DNA of 64,000 bases from Bordetella flabilis (GCF_001676725.1 NZ_CP016172.1:5270001-5334000); one strand, 5' to 3'; positions 41,417-52,040 are shown, numbered from the stretch's first letter. Notes: a model not told the origin generated them from the sequence alone. A program made the numbers and translations.

Positions 41417-41615
41417 CGAAATTTTTTATCCTAAGTACCAAAAAATATCGTTTTCCTATCAAAAAAACAATCTCTAAACTACGCAGCTGTTCTGTTCTCT
41501 TGGCGGGGCGCCTGCACGGTTCGTTGGTGCGCGCGTCGACGGTCCCGGGCGCCATGCGCCACCGAGGTCCTTCCGCCGGCCGCCTGTCCTATTGATCGCA
41601 ATCCTGGAGTACCGA
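41417..41615. promoter_or_regulatory. AT-rich divergent control region with dyad
   Basis: A dyad with arms ATTTTTT (41421-41427) and AAAAAAT (41440-41446) and a 12-base spacer lies immediately before the LysR start. The region is far richer in A/T than its neighbours, as expected for a LysR binding site and overlapping promoters. No -10 or -35 could be assigned for the pxp direction. Confidence 0.5.
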
Positions 41616-42047
41616 ATGAGCGCCCAACCCGCCATGCCCCCCTTCCACCTGGCCTTTCCCGTGCGCGACATCGCCGAAGCGCGCGCCTTCTACGGCGATT
41701 TGCTGGGCTGTCCGGAGGGGCGCAGCGCCCCGGAATGGGTGGATTTCAACTTCTACGGACACCAGATCGTCGCCCATCTGGCACCCGACGAATGCGGGCA
41801 CAAGCAGACCAGCGCCGTGGACGACCATGATGTGCCGGTGCGGCACTTCGGCGCCGTGCTGTCCATGGAGCAATGGGAATCCATGGCCGACAAATTGACC
41901 AAGGCAGGCACCAAGTTCGTTATCGAGCCGTACGTGCGCTTCAAGGGCGAGGTCGGCGAACAAGCGACCATGTTCTTCCTGGATCCGTCCGGCAACGCGC
42001 TGGAATTCAAGGCCTTCAAGAACATGGATTCCCTCTTCGCCAAGTAG
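41616..42047 (+). CDS. VOC family (glyoxalase/bleomycin resistance-like) protein
   Basis: The 143-residue protein has the two beta-alpha-beta-beta-beta repeats of the vicinal oxygen chelate fold. It starts [23 protein letters not shown] and ends near [17 protein letters not shown], in which the metal ligands of the family (here His9 and a Glu near residue 132) are expected. The start at 41616 follows TGGAG. It is the first gene before pxpB, with a 10-bp gap, so it probably acts on a related metabolite. Its substrate is unknown. Confidence 0.85.
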   Translation: MSAQPAMPPFHLAFPVRDIAEARAFYGDLLGCPEGRSAPEWVDFNFYGHQIVAHLAPDECGHKQTSAVDDHDVPVRHFGAVLSMEQWESMADKLTKAGTKFVIEPYVRFKGEVGEQATMFFLDPSGNALEFKAFKNMDSLFAK

Positions 42048-42057
42048 GCGGGCTGGC

Positions 42058-42807
42058 GTGGACCTGGCCGGGCATCCCGCGCCCGCCTGGCGCATACATC
42101 CCCAGGGCGATCGCTGCCTGGTGCTGGTGTTCGGCGACGCCATCGACGCCGGCATCGGGCGCACCTGCCTGGGCGTCGCGCGCGCCTTGCGCGACGCCGC
42201 CCTGCCGGGCGTGACCGACGTCGTGCCCTCCTTCGTCGCCGTGGCGGTGCACTACGCACCCGGGCCGGACGGGCGCGGCCCGCGTTTCGCCGAGCTGGCC
42301 GGGCGCATAGAAGCGCTGCTGGCGCGCGGGATCCCCAGCGCCGACGCGGACGCGCGCGATATCGACATCCCGGTGTGCTACGGCGGTGAACATGGCCCCG
42401 ACCTGCAGGAGGTCGCCCGCGCCGCCGGCCTGTCCACGGACGAAGTCATCGCCCTGCACACGCAGCCGGGCAGCATGGTGTACACGCTGGGCTTCGCGCC
42501 CGGCCATCCCTACATCGGCGTGCACGATGCGCGGCTGAACCTGCCGCGCCGCGCTTCGCCGCGGACGGCCGTGCCCATGGGTTCGGTCGCCATCGCCAAT
42601 CGCCAGACCGTGATCTATCCCAGCCGGCTGCCGGGCGGCTGGAACATCATCGGTGCCACGCCGCTGCGCCTGTTCGACCCCGCGCGCGAGCCGGCAGCCC
42701 TGCTGCAGCCCGGGGACAGGGTCCGCTTCGTTCCCATCGATGCCGCCACTTTTGCCCGCATGCGCGCCCAGGAGCAGGACGGCGACGCCAAGGCGGGACC
42801 GCCATGA
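42058..42807 (+). CDS. pxpB: 5-oxoprolinase subunit PxpB (KipI-like)
   Basis: The 249-residue protein is the allophanate hydrolase subunit 1-like component. It shows DIDIPVCYGGEHGPDLQEVA, the LHTQPGSMVYTLGFAPGHPYIG segment and the AIANRQTVIYPSRLPGGWNIIG region, all characteristic of PxpB/KipI. With PxpA and PxpC it opens 5-oxoproline to glutamate using ATP. The GTG start at 42058 gives normal length. It overlaps pxpC by 4 bp. Confidence 0.93.
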   Translation: MDLAGHPAPAWRIHPQGDRCLVLVFGDAIDAGIGRTCLGVARALRDAALPGVTDVVPSFVAVAVHYAPGPDGRGPRFAELAGRIEALLARGIPSADADARDIDIPVCYGGEHGPDLQEVARAAGLSTDEVIALHTQPGSMVYTLGFAPGHPYIGVHDARLNLPRRASPRTAVPMGSVAIANRQTVIYPSRLPGGWNIIGATPLRLFDPAREPAALLQPGDRVRFVPIDAATFARMRAQEQDGDAKAGPP

Positions 42808-43874
42808 GCATTACGGCATTGAAGCCCGGCCTGCTTTCTTCCTTCCAGGACCTGGGGCGCGTGGGCTACCAGCACCAGGGCATTCCAGTGGCCGGCGCGA
42901 TGGACGCCCGCGCGCACCGGCTGGCCAGCCTGCTGGTGGGCAATGACCCGGCACGCACCGCGACGCTCGAAATGACGCTGCAAGGCCCGCTGCTGCGCTT
43001 CGACGCACCGGCCTGTTTCGCGCTCGCCGGGGCCACGCTGGGCGCCGTGCTGAACGGCGCGCCCATACCCGTCAACCGGCCCTTGCTGGCCCGGCCCGGC
43101 GATGTACTGGGCTTCGGCCCCGCCGCGCCGGCCGACGGCGGGCCGGGGGCCGGCACTTCGCCGGGCGCCCCCGCCGGCGTACCGGGCCTGCGCGCCTACC
43201 TGGCCGTGCATGGCGGCTATGCGCTGCCACGGGTGATGGGCAGCGAAAGCACCTACCTGCGCAGCGGCTTTGGCGGATATCACGGCCGTGCCCTGGCCAA
43301 GGGCGACGTCATCGGGCTGCGCGCCGCCTTGGACCCCGCGGCGCTGGATGCCCTGGAACAGGCGCTGTGGGACACGCGGCTATACCTGCCGGCGCCGCTG
43401 ATACCCCAGCTGCGAACCACCGTGCGAGCCCTGCCGGGGCGCCAGTGGGCCGATTTCACGCGGGCATCGCGCAACGCATTCACCAGCCAGGCATATCGGG
43501 TGACGCCGCAGTCCGAGCGCATGGGCTACCGATTGGCTGGACCGGAGCTGGCCATGCAGTCGCCCCGGCAGATGCTGTCGGAGGCCACCTGCTTCGGCAC
43601 GGTACAGGTGCCGGCCGACGGCGCCCCCATCGTATTGATGGCGGACCGGCAGACCACCGGCGGCTATCCCAAGATCGCCCAGGTCGCAACGATCGATCTG
43701 TCGATGCTGGCACAGACCGCGCCGGGCAGCACCATACGCTTCGAAATGATTACCATCGACGATGCGCAGCGCCTGGACGGCGAACGGGAAACCGCCTTCG
43801 CGCGCCTGGCGGCGGCCCTGGCGCCGCTGCGCGAGCAATACGCGCGCAGCGTAATAGCCGACGCGGCGCCGTAG
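42804..43874 (+). CDS. pxpC: 5-oxoprolinase subunit PxpC (KipA-like)
   Basis: The 356-residue protein is the biotin-dependent carboxylase-like (allophanate hydrolase subunit 2) component. Its N terminus GLLSSFQDLGRVGYQHQGIPVAGAMDARAHRLASLLVGN is the family signature. Other motifs are the DRQTTGGYPKIAQVA segment (about 274-288). It acts with PxpB and PxpA. ATGA overlap with pxpB indicates translational coupling. A low-complexity Gly/Ala/Pro stretch near 110-125 is an insertion. Confidence 0.93.
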   Translation: MSITALKPGLLSSFQDLGRVGYQHQGIPVAGAMDARAHRLASLLVGNDPARTATLEMTLQGPLLRFDAPACFALAGATLGAVLNGAPIPVNRPLLARPGDVLGFGPAAPADGGPGAGTSPGAPAGVPGLRAYLAVHGGYALPRVMGSESTYLRSGFGGYHGRALAKGDVIGLRAALDPAALDALEQALWDTRLYLPAPLIPQLRTTVRALPGRQWADFTRASRNAFTSQAYRVTPQSERMGYRLAGPELAMQSPRQMLSEATCFGTVQVPADGAPIVLMADRQTTGGYPKIAQVATIDLSMLAQTAPGSTIRFEMITIDDAQRLDGERETAFARLAAALAPLREQYARSVIADAAP

Positions 43875-43909
43875 CGCCTCATCCACAACCGAACAGACGG
43901 AGCAATGCC

Positions 43910-44677
43910 ATGGCCTTATCGATCGACTTGAACTGCGACATGGGCGAAAGCTACGGCGCCTGGCGCATGGGCAACGACGAAGGCGTACTGCAGTACGTGT
44001 CGTCGGCCAATATCGCCTGTGGCTTCCATGGCGGCGATCCCGGCACCATGCGCCGCACCGTGGCGGCCGCCCTGGCGCGCGGCGTGGCGCTGGGCGCGCA
44101 CCCCAGCCTGCCGGATCTGGCCGGTTTCGGGCGCCGCGTCATGCAGGTCAGCCCGCAGGAAGCCTATGACATCGTCGTCTACCAGCTCGGCGCCCTGGCC
44201 GGCGTGGCCGCATCGCAGGGCGCCCGCCTGCATCACGTCAAGGCGCACGGCGCGCTGTACAACATGGCCGCCAAGGACCGGAAGCTGTCCGAAGCGATCT
44301 GCCGCGCCATACGGGATGTCGACGCCAGCCTCGTCATGTACGGCCTGGCCGGCAGCGAGCATGTCCGCGCGGCGGCGGAAGTCGGGTTGCCCGTGGCGCA
44401 AGAGGTCTTTGGCGACCGATCCTACCAGGACGACGGCTCGCTGACGCCGCGCAGCCATCCCGGCGCGATGATCGAAGACGTGGACACCGCCGTCGCGCAG
44501 GTGCTGCGCATGGTGACCGAAGGGAAGGTGCGCTCGGTCAACGGCAAGGACGTGCCGGTCCAGGCCGATACGCTATGCATCCACGGTGACCAGCCGGGCG
44601 CGCTGGACTTCGCCAACGGCATACGGGCGGCGCTGGAAAAAGCCGGCATCGCCGTCCGGACGACCGGCCAGGCCTAG
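43910..44677 (+). CDS. pxpA: 5-oxoprolinase subunit PxpA (LamB/YcsF family)
   Basis: The 255-residue protein has the LamB/YcsF signature: IDLNCDMGESYGAW at the N terminus, then ANIACGFHGGDPGTM and VKAHGALYN, and CIHGDQPGA near the C terminus. These hold the catalytic residues of the 5-oxoprolinase TIM-like fold. The start at 43910 follows GGAG. It ends the operon and is convergent with a GntR regulator 21 bp away. Confidence 0.95.
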   Translation: MALSIDLNCDMGESYGAWRMGNDEGVLQYVSSANIACGFHGGDPGTMRRTVAAALARGVALGAHPSLPDLAGFGRRVMQVSPQEAYDIVVYQLGALAGVAASQGARLHHVKAHGALYNMAAKDRKLSEAICRAIRDVDASLVMYGLAGSEHVRAAAEVGLPVAQEVFGDRSYQDDGSLTPRSHPGAMIEDVDTAVAQVLRMVTEGKVRSVNGKDVPVQADTLCIHGDQPGALDFANGIRAALEKAGIAVRTTGQA

Positions 44678-44698
44678 GCGTCCGGCGCACGCCGGCGA

Positions 44699-45388
44699 TC
44701 AGGCAGGAAGGTCGCCGGCGGGCGGATAGACCGCTTCGGCATAGGCCCGCAACACCATCGGCAGGATCCAGTGCGCGCATTCGCGCCGCAACGCCGCAGC
44801 CACCGCGAAGTCGCGCCGGTGCAGCGCGTCGATGACCCGGTCCACGTAGGATGCGGACGCGCGCACGTCCGAATAGCCACGCCGGAGCAGGTTGTAGCGC
44901 AACGGCTCGCAGCGCTCGTTCAGCCGGTTCACGGCATCGCTCAAGGGCTTATTACAGACGAAGGCAACGATTTCCACGAATGAATTGCGCACCAGCTTCA
45001 GATAATCGATGACAGCCCGGTCGGGGTCGCAACGCGCCAGGCGATCCTGCAGATGGCGTTCGCGCTTCAGCAAGGGCGCCAGGTCCTGCTGCTCGGCCAG
45101 TTCCATGATGGCGTAGGCCTCCAGCTCGGCGCGCAGCAGGTAAAGCTGGCGGATTTCGCGTTCGGTGTACAGCACGACCCGGAAGCCACGGCGTTGGGCA
45201 TGCGTGGCCAACCCATTGAGTTCCAGGAGACGCAAGGCTTCGCGGATGGAGCTGCGACTGGTGCCGAAACGGCGCTCCAGTTCCTGCTCCCGCAAGGGCT
45301 GCCCCGGGGCCAAGGTGCCGTCGATGATCATTTGACGGATCTGCTCGTACAGCACGTACGGGATCGTCGCCAGCGCATTGATTTCCAT
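44699..45388 (-). CDS. GntR family transcriptional regulator (FadR/FCD type)
   Basis: The 229-residue protein has the winged HTH (about 8-75, with EQELERRFGTSRSSIREALRLLELNG) and an FCD domain (about 82-215). In the latter, LRAELEAYAI, VRNSFVEIV and SYVDRVIDAL match the helices that hold a metal and carboxylate ligand in this family. It converges on pxpA and has its own upstream region with a dyad. It may act on the pxp genes or on itself. Confidence 0.85.
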   Translation of the reverse strand: MEINALATIPYVLYEQIRQMIIDGTLAPGQPLREQELERRFGTSRSSIREALRLLELNGLATHAQRRGFRVVLYTEREIRQLYLLRAELEAYAIMELAEQQDLAPLLKRERHLQDRLARCDPDRAVIDYLKLVRNSFVEIVAFVCNKPLSDAVNRLNERCEPLRYNLLRRGYSDVRASASYVDRVIDALHRRDFAVAAALRRECAHWILPMVLRAYAEAVYPPAGDLPA

Positions 45389-45437
45389 GGGTCTCCTCGG
45401 TGCCGGGATGGATATCCCGTGGAGCGTTTCCGCCCAC

Positions 45438-45456
45438 TGGTACGATGATACAACCA
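45438..45456. promoter_or_regulatory. Candidate GntR operator TGGT-N11-ACCA
   Basis: TGGTACGATGATACAACCA stands 50 bp upstream of the GntR start. A GATACA hexamer recurs 20 bp further on (45447 and 45467). The dyad overlaps a TATCAT -10-like hexamer read toward the GntR gene, so it could be an autoregulatory site. FadR-type operators commonly have TGGT/ACCA ends. Confidence 0.45.
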
Positions 45457-45602
45457 GATAGAAATCGATACACCACGGCCGGGCACGGGCAGGGGCGCCA
45501 TCGATCCAGCCCCGCGGTTCGGAGACAAGGGAACAAGGGCACGGGACGTCAGGCTGGCGCCCGCAGGCGAGGCGGGAGCCCGGCCTTCCGGCCCAGGCTG
45601 GC

Positions 45603-48600
45603 CTAGACCAGCACCCGCTCGATACCGCCGGCGTTCGCCTGCTTGACGTAGCCGCGCATCCAATCCTCGCCCAGGATGTGCCGCGCCATCTCCACGACGA
45701 TATAGTCGGCTTCCATACCCGTATCGCCCTGGTAGCGCGACAGTCCCTGCAGGCAGGAGGGGCAGGAGGTCAATACCTTGACGTCGCCGTCGAAGCCGTC
45801 GGCGCGCACGGCATCGCCGCCCTTGCGCAGTTCTTCTTCCTTGCGGAAGCGCACCTGCGTCGACACGTCCGGCCGGCTCACCGCCAGGGTGCCCGATTCG
45901 CCGCAGCAGCGATCGCTCTTGATGGTCGCATCGCCCACCAGCGACTTCACGGTCTTCATCGGGTCCTGCAGCTTCATCGGAGTATGGCAGGGATCGTGGT
46001 ACATGTAGCGCACCCCTTCCACGCCATCCAGCTTGATGCCTTTTTCCAGCAGGTATTCATGGATGTCGACCAGGCGGCAGCCAGGGAATATCTTCTCGAA
46101 TTCATAGCCCGCCAACTGGTCGTAGCAGGTACCGCAACTGACTACCACGGTCTTGATGTCCAGGTAGTTCAGCGTGTTCGCCACGCGATGGAACAGCACG
46201 CGGTTGTCGGTGATGATCTGTTCGGCCTTGTCGTTCATGCCGTTGCCGCGCTGCGGATAGCCGCAGCACAGGTAGCCGGGCGGCAGCACGGTCTGCACGC
46301 CGGCATGCCAGAGCATCGCCTGGGTGGCCAGGCCGACCTGCGAGAACAGGCGCTCGGATCCGCAACCCGGGAAGTAGAAGACCGCCTCGGTATCGGCCGA
46401 GGTCTTCTGCGGATCGCGGATGATGGGAACGTAGTTCGCGTCCTCGATATCGAGCAGCTTGCGGGCCGTCTGCTTGGGCAGGCCGCCGGGCATCTTCTTG
46501 TTCACGAAATGCACGACCTGCTCGCGCAGCGGCGGCTTGCCCACGGTGGACGGCGGCTTCCGCGTCTGCTTGCGCACCAGCCCCGACAACAGCTCATTGG
46601 CGGCGCGCTGCGCCTTGTAGCCCAGTCCCACCATGGCCTTTCGGGTCGCATTGATGGTGGCCGGGTCCTTGGCGTTCAGGAAGAACATCGCGGCCGAGGT
46701 GCCGGGATTGAAGGACTTGCGGCCCATGCGGCGCAGCAGCGCACGCATGTTCATCGACACATCGCCAAAATCGATATCGACGGGACAGGGGTTGTAGCAC
46801 TTGTGGCAGACGGTGCAGTGGTCCGCCACATCCTCGAATTCTTCCCAGTGCTTCAGGCTGATGCCGCGCCGTGTCTGCTCTTCGTACAGGAAAGCCTCGA
46901 CCAGCAAGGACGTCGCCAGGATCTTGTTGCGTGGCGAGTACAGCAGATTGGCACGCGGCACGTGCGTGGCGCACACCGGCTTGCACTTGCCGCAGCGCAG
47001 GCAATCCTTGATGGACGACGAAATGGCGCCGATGTCGCTCTGCTGCATGATCAGCGACTCGTGGCCCATCAGGTTGAAGCTGGGCGTCCAGGCACGCGTC
47101 AGGTCGGCGCCGGGCATCAGCTTGCCGGCATTGAAGCGGTCATGCGGGTCGACGCGGCGCTTGTAGTCCTGGAAGGGCTGCAGCTCCTCCTGCGTCAGGA
47201 ACTCGTACTTCGTCAGGCCGATGCCGTGCTCGCCGGAGATCACGCCGTCCAGGTCGCGGGCGATGCGCATGATGCGCGCCACCGCCTCGTTGGCCTCGCC
47301 CAGCATGCCGTAATCGTCGGAGTTGACGGGGATGTTGGTGTGCACATTGCCGTCGCCGGCGTGCATGTGCAAGGCCACGAAGACCCGGCTCTTCAAGACC
47401 CGGGCGTGGATCGCGCACATTTCGTCCAGGACCTTCTTGCACGCCGCACCGGAGAAGATGCGCTGCAACTGCGCCAGGACTTCCGTTTTCCAGGAGACCC
47501 GCAGGGTGCGGTCCTGCACCACGTCGAAGACCCGCGCCTGCGGCTGGGCCGCGATGCGGTCGGCCAGCACGGACTGCATGGGGCCCAGTCCCAGGTTGGC
47601 CAGGTCCGGCAGCGCCCGGGTCAGCGGCATGTCGAGCTGGGTCAGCAGCCAGTGCCAGCGTTCCCGCGTGGCCGCCACCAGTTCGCGCGCTTGCCGGGTG
47701 CGTTCGGCCAGGATCTCGGCGCGCGTGATCTCCGCATCCTCGGCATCCTCGGCCTTGCCCACCGGCAAGGGCTGCGCGAGGAAGGCTTCCAGTTCGTCCA
47801 GCAGCCGCAGCTTGTTGCGCGTGGACAGTTCGATATTGATGCGCTCGATGTGATCGGTGTATTCGCCCATGCGGTCCAGCGGAATCACCACGTCTTCGTT
47901 GATCTTGAAGGCGTTGGTGTGCCGCGCGATGGCCGCCGTGCGGGAACGGTCCGCCCAGAACTTCTTGCGCGCCTCGGCGCTGACCGCGACGAAGCCTTCG
48001 CCGTGACGGGTATTCGCCAGGCGCACCACTTCACTGGCGGCCAGGGCCACCGCGTCCTCGTCGTCGCCCACGATGTCGCCGATCAGCACCATCTTGGGCA
48101 GCACGCCGCGCTTGCTCTTGGTGGCATAGCCGACCGCGCGCAGATAGCGCTCGTCCAGGTGTTCCAGTCCCGCCAGGATGGCGCCGCGCTGCTTGCCCTC
48201 GGTATCCAGGTAGTGCTTGACCTCGACGATCGACGGAATGGCGTCGCGGGCCTGGCCAAAGAACTCCATGCAGACCGTGCGCGTATGCGCCGGCATACGA
48301 TGCAGCACCCAGCGCGCCGACGTGATCAGGCCGTCGCAACCTTCCTTCTGCACGCCGGGCAGGCCGGACAGGAATTTGTCCGTCACGTCCTTGCCCAGCC
48401 CTTCCTTGCGGAAGACACGCCCTGCTATCTCCAGGACCTCGCTGCGCAACAGGGTCGCACCGGGCTTGCCGCGGCCGTCGAACCACTTGAGTTCGAACCT
48501 GGCCACGTCCACGTCGTGGATTTTGCCCATGTTGTGCTCGAGCCGGGTCACCTCCAGCCAGTTGCCTTCGGGGTCCACCATGCGCCACCAGGCCAGGTTG

Positions 48601-49568
48601 TCCAGCGCGGTGCCCCACAGCACGGCTTTCTTGCCGCCGGCGTTCATGGCGATATTGCCGCCCACACAGGAGGCCTCGGCCGACGTGGGATCCACGGCGA
48701 ACACATAGCCGGCCTGCGCGGCCGCGTCGGCGACGCGCTTGGTGACCACGCCGGCGCCGGTGAAGACCGTGGCCACCTGCGCCTCGACGCCCGGCAGGGT
48801 CGTCAGCTCCACCTTGCCGAGCGTCTCGAATTTCTCCGTATTGATGACGGCGGACTTCCAGGTCAGCGGAATGGCGCCGCCGGTATAGCCGGTGCCGCCG
48901 CCGCGCGGGATGATGGTCAGGCCCAGCTCGAAGCAACCGCGCACCAGCGCGGCGATTTCGTCCTCGCTGTCCGGGGTCAGCACCACGAAGGGATATTCGA
49001 CGCGCCAGTCGGTGGCGTCGGTAACGTGCGAGACACGCGACAGGCCGTCGAACTTGATATTGTCGCGGGCGGTGACCCGGCCCAGCACCTTTTGCGCCTG
49101 CTTGCGCAATTGCGCCGTCTGGTCGAACTCGGCTTCGAAGCCGGCGATCGCGGCGCGGGCACGCTCGATCAATTGCAGGACTTTCTCGTCCCGGTAGAGG
49201 TCCCGCCCCTGCTGGAACTCGATGCGGCCCGGTTCGCGCCGCTTGTCGATCTCCGACAGCCTGTGATGCAAGGCCTCGATCAGCATCCGGCGACGCTTGG
49301 GGTTGTCGAGCAGGTCATCCTGCAGGTAGGGGTTGCGCCGCACTACCCAGATATCGCCCAGCACCTCGTACAACATGCGCGCGGACCGGCCCGTGCGGCG
49401 CTCGGCGCGCAGGTCGGCCAGGAGCTGCCAGGCGTCCTCGCCCAGCAGCCGGCCGACGATCTCGCGGTCGGAAAACGACGTGTAGTTGTAGGGAATTTCA
49501 CGCAGGCGGGCGCCCGGTGTCGGCGCAGTCGCCGCGTCTAGGATCTGGCTGGCGAGGGGGGCGTTCAT
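45603..49568 (-). CDS. FAD- and Fe-S-containing dehydrogenase (DUF3683; D-lactate/glycolate oxidase plus CCG subunit fusion)
   Basis: The 1321-residue protein joins several domains. An N-terminal DUF3683 region (about 25-175) is followed by FAD_binding_4 (about 190-330, [14 protein letters not shown]) and the FAD-oxidase C-terminal domain (to about 820). Two Fe-S motifs follow ([11 protein letters not shown] near 854; [12 protein letters not shown] near 915), and then two CCG domains (CCGYP near 1099; CCGESG near 1219). The order combines GlcD/Dld-type flavin oxidation with a GlpC/GlcF-like electron relay. Electrons would flow from a 2-hydroxy acid to the quinone pool. The substrate is unknown, and its size is typical of the betaproteobacterial single-chain version. 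Confidence 0.9.
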   Translation of the reverse strand: MNAPLASQILDAATAPTPGARLREIPYNYTSFSDREIVGRLLGEDAWQLLADLRAERRTGRSARMLYEVLGDIWVVRRNPYLQDDLLDNPKRRRMLIEALHHRLSEIDKRREPGRIEFQQGRDLYRDEKVLQLIERARAAIAGFEAEFDQTAQLRKQAQKVLGRVTARDNIKFDGLSRVSHVTDATDWRVEYPFVVLTPDSEDEIAALVRGCFELGLTIIPRGGGTGYTGGAIPLTWKSAVINTEKFETLGKVELTTLPGVEAQVATVFTGAGVVTKRVADAAAQAGYVFAVDPTSAEASCVGGNIAMNAGGKKAVLWGTALDNLAWWRMVDPEGNWLEVTRLEHNMGKIHDVDVARFELKWFDGRGKPGATLLRSEVLEIAGRVFRKEGLGKDVTDKFLSGLPGVQKEGCDGLITSARWVLHRMPAHTRTVCMEFFGQARDAIPSIVEVKHYLDTEGKQRGAILAGLEHLDERYLRAVGYATKSKRGVLPKMVLIGDIVGDDEDAVALAASEVVRLANTRHGEGFVAVSAEARKKFWADRSRTAAIARHTNAFKINEDVVIPLDRMGEYTDHIERINIELSTRNKLRLLDELEAFLAQPLPVGKAEDAEDAEITRAEILAERTRQARELVAATRERWHWLLTQLDMPLTRALPDLANLGLGPMQSVLADRIAAQPQARVFDVVQDRTLRVSWKTEVLAQLQRIFSGAACKKVLDEMCAIHARVLKSRVFVALHMHAGDGNVHTNIPVNSDDYGMLGEANEAVARIMRIARDLDGVISGEHGIGLTKYEFLTQEELQPFQDYKRRVDPHDRFNAGKLMPGADLTRAWTPSFNLMGHESLIMQQSDIGAISSSIKDCLRCGKCKPVCATHVPRANLLYSPRNKILATSLLVEAFLYEEQTRRGISLKHWEEFEDVADHCTVCHKCYNPCPVDIDFGDVSMNMRALLRRMGRKSFNPGTSAAMFFLNAKDPATINATRKAMVGLGYKAQRAANELLSGLVRKQTRKPPSTVGKPPLREQVVHFVNKKMPGGLPKQTARKLLDIEDANYVPIIRDPQKTSADTEAVFYFPGCGSERLFSQVGLATQAMLWHAGVQTVLPPGYLCCGYPQRGNGMNDKAEQIITDNRVLFHRVANTLNYLDIKTVVVSCGTCYDQLAGYEFEKIFPGCRLVDIHEYLLEKGIKLDGVEGVRYMYHDPCHTPMKLQDPMKTVKSLVGDATIKSDRCCGESGTLAVSRPDVSTQVRFRKEEELRKGGDAVRADGFDGDVKVLTSCPSCLQGLSRYQGDTGMEADYIVVEMARHILGEDWMRGYVKQANAGGIERVLV

Positions 49569-49824
49569 GGAAGCTGAGGGGTTGCCCTTAAAAAACTATT
49601 TTATGCCATCGGCCGGGCGTGCCCCTGGGATGCCCCCAGGGCAGCCCAACCGCCGCTTCTGGCTGACATCCCGCTGAGCGCGGGCCGCCCGCTCGGGCGG
49701 GTCGCGGCGGCGGTCCGGCGGCAGCCGACGCGGCAGGCGCTATTGGCGCCGGCTGCCGCCTGTGCCGCGGCCGTTCACGCGAAGGGGATGCCTGCCAAGC
49801 CTGGCCGGACCGGCCTTGCGGGAA

Positions 49825-50355
49825 TTACGCGTGGGGAAACATCCAGATCAGGCCGCCGGTCATCACGAGATAGCGCAGGAATTTACCGATAGCCATGTAG
49901 ACCATGCAAGGCCAGAACGACAGGCGTAGCCATCCAGCCACGGCGCACAAGGGATCCCCGACGGCCGGCAGCCAGGAAAGCAGCAGGGCCGGAGGGCCCA
50001 CGCGGTGCAGCCAGTCGTGGGCGTGGCGGTGCCAGCGCCCGTGGTCGGCATGGGTGCGGGCCTCGTGCGCCCGGTGCGGGTGCTTTGCCTTCCAGCGCTC
50101 GGCGGCGCGCCAGGCGCCCCAGCCCATGGCATAGCTGATGGCGCCGCCAACCGTATTGCCGGCGGTGGCCACGATGACGGCGGGCCAGAACATGTCCGGC
50201 GCCAGCTTCACATAGCCGAACACCGCCGGCTCGGAACCGAGCGGCAGCAGGGTGGCCGAAACCAGGCTGATGATGAAGATTGCGCTCAGGCCGACGTTGG
50301 GAAGCGCCAGCATTCCCAAAAGCCAGTTCACCGAGGACATCAAGGCGGCTTCCAT
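49825..50355 (-). CDS. YqaA family inner-membrane protein (VTT/DedA-like)
   Basis: The protein of 176 residues has a YqaA-type pattern: an opening helix, then SATLLPLGSEPAVFGYVKLAPDMFWPAVIVATAGNTVGGAISYAMGWGA, then a charged His-rich loop and WLPAVGDPLCAVAGWLRLSFWP with a last helix. These small SNARE-associated/VTT-type proteins are probably involved in membrane homeostasis, but the function is not established. I start at 50355; an in-frame ATG at 50376 would add seven residues. The divergent gene is ilvA. Confidence 0.8.
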   Translation of the reverse strand: MEAALMSSVNWLLGMLALPNVGLSAIFIISLVSATLLPLGSEPAVFGYVKLAPDMFWPAVIVATAGNTVGGAISYAMGWGAWRAAERWKAKHPHRAHEARTHADHGRWHRHAHDWLHRVGPPALLLSWLPAVGDPLCAVAGWLRLSFWPCMVYMAIGKFLRYLVMTGGLIWMFPHA

Positions 50356-50524
50356 GGCCGGCAGTGTAGCCGGCAACGGGGACGCGCCGCCGCCGCGAGA
50401 CGCCTGCTGGCGGCCCGCCTGCGGGTACTTTGCCAGCGTCCGCGTACGCCGGCCATACGCCCGGAACCGCGCCGGATCGCTGTGTTAATCTGCCCGACGC
50501 TTTCGTCAACCCGCCAAGCAGTCC

Positions 50525-52033
50525 ATGTCAACCGACTATCTGAAACGCATCCTGACTTCGAAAGTCTACGACGTCGCCGTCGAGTCGCCGCTGGAACCGG
50601 CCACGCTGCTGTCCCAGCGAATTTCGAACACGGTGCTGCTCAAGCGGGAAGATACCCAGCCGGTCTTCAGTTTCAAGCTGCGTGGCGCCTACAACAAGAT
50701 GGCCAATATGGCGCCGTCTGCGCTGGCGCGCGGGGTCATCGCCGCGTCCGCCGGCAACCATGCGCAAGGGGTGGCGCTGTCGGCACGCAAGCTCGGCTGC
50801 CGGGCAGTCATCGTCATGCCGACCACCACGCCCGACGTCAAGGTGGACGCCGTGCGCCGCCTGGGAGGCGAGGTAGTCCTGGCCGGGGAAAGTTTCTCCG
50901 ACGCCTATACGCATGCCAAGACGCTGGAGCAGGAGCAGAAGCTGACCTTTGTCCATCCTTTCGATGACCCGGACGTCATCGCCGGCCAGGGCACGGTGGG
51001 CATGGAGATCCTGCGCCAGCATCCCGGCAGCCTGGACGCCGTCTTCGTCGCCATCGGCGGCGGCGGGCTGATCGCGGGGGTGGCCACCTATATCAAGCAG
51101 TTGCGGCCCGAAGTGAAAATCATCGGGGTGCAGACGGAAGATTCCGACGCCATGCTGCGCAGCGTGCGCGCCGGGCGCCGGGTCGTGCTGGGCGATGTCG
51201 GCCTTTTCTCCGACGGCACGGCGGTCAAGCAGGTGGGCGCGGAGACGTTCAAGCTGGTGCGCCAGTATGTCGACGACTTCGTGGTCGTCGATACCGATGC
51301 CATCTGCGCGGCGATCAAGGACGTCTTCCAGGACACGCGCAGCGTGCTGGAACCGGCCGGGGCGATGGCCGTGGCGGGCGCCAAGCAGTACCTGGCGCAG
51401 CACAAGTGGAAGCACAAGACCGTGGCGGCGATCGCCTGCGGCGCAAACATGAATTTCGACCGCCTGCGCTTCGTGGCCGAACGCGCCGAGGTGGGCGAGA
51501 TGCGCGAAGCCGTGTTTGTCGTATCCATGCCGGAACAGCGCGGCAGCTTCCGCAAATTCTGCGAACTGGTGGGCGACCGCAGCGTGACCGAGTTCAACTA
51601 CCGCATCTCCGACGCCGTGCGCGCCCACGTCTTTGTCGGCATACAGGTGTCGTCGCCGTCCGAACCGGAAAAACTGGCCGCCAACTTCCGCCGTCATGGC
51701 TTCGATACGCTGGACCTGACGCACGACGAAATGGCCAAGACGCACTTGCGCCACATGGTCGGCGGACGTTCGGCGCTGGCGCACGACGAGCTGATCTACC
51801 GGTTCGAATTTCCCGAGCGTCCGGGCGCGCTGATGCGATTCCTCAGCGCCATGAACCCGAACTGGAACATCAGCCTGTTCCACTACCGCAACCAGGGCGC
51901 GGACTACGGCCGCATCCTGGTCGGCATCCAGGTGCCGCCCGCCGACAAGAAGCAGTTCAAGGCATTCATCGCCGAACTGGCGTACCCGTGCTGGAACGAG
52001 ACGGAAAATCCGGCATACAAGCTTATCCTGTAG
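50525..52033 (+). CDS. ilvA: Biosynthetic threonine ammonia-lyase IlvA
   Basis: The 502-residue enzyme deaminates threonine to 2-oxobutyrate for isoleucine synthesis. The PLP lysine is Lys51 in FSFKLRGAYNKM, the phosphate-binding GGGGLIAG is near 178-185, and two C-terminal ACT-like regulatory domains (about 328-502) are present, as in E. coli IlvA (514 residues). The C-terminal domain carries the isoleucine/valine allosteric site. The start at 50525 has little ribosome binding site, but the alignment is unambiguous. Confidence 0.97.
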   Translation: MSTDYLKRILTSKVYDVAVESPLEPATLLSQRISNTVLLKREDTQPVFSFKLRGAYNKMANMAPSALARGVIAASAGNHAQGVALSARKLGCRAVIVMPTTTPDVKVDAVRRLGGEVVLAGESFSDAYTHAKTLEQEQKLTFVHPFDDPDVIAGQGTVGMEILRQHPGSLDAVFVAIGGGGLIAGVATYIKQLRPEVKIIGVQTEDSDAMLRSVRAGRRVVLGDVGLFSDGTAVKQVGAETFKLVRQYVDDFVVVDTDAICAAIKDVFQDTRSVLEPAGAMAVAGAKQYLAQHKWKHKTVAAIACGANMNFDRLRFVAERAEVGEMREAVFVVSMPEQRGSFRKFCELVGDRSVTEFNYRISDAVRAHVFVGIQVSSPSEPEKLAANFRRHGFDTLDLTHDEMAKTHLRHMVGGRSALAHDELIYRFEFPERPGALMRFLSAMNPNWNISLFHYRNQGADYGRILVGIQVPPADKKQFKAFIAELAYPCWNETENPAYKLIL

Positions 52034-52040
52034 GCCCGCC

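Noticed and set aside
45678..49541. A very long open frame of 1287 codons antisense to the FAD/Fe-S oxidoreductase gene
   Set aside because: It is a shadow frame of a GC-rich gene. The opposite frame has clear domains and motifs, while this one has none.
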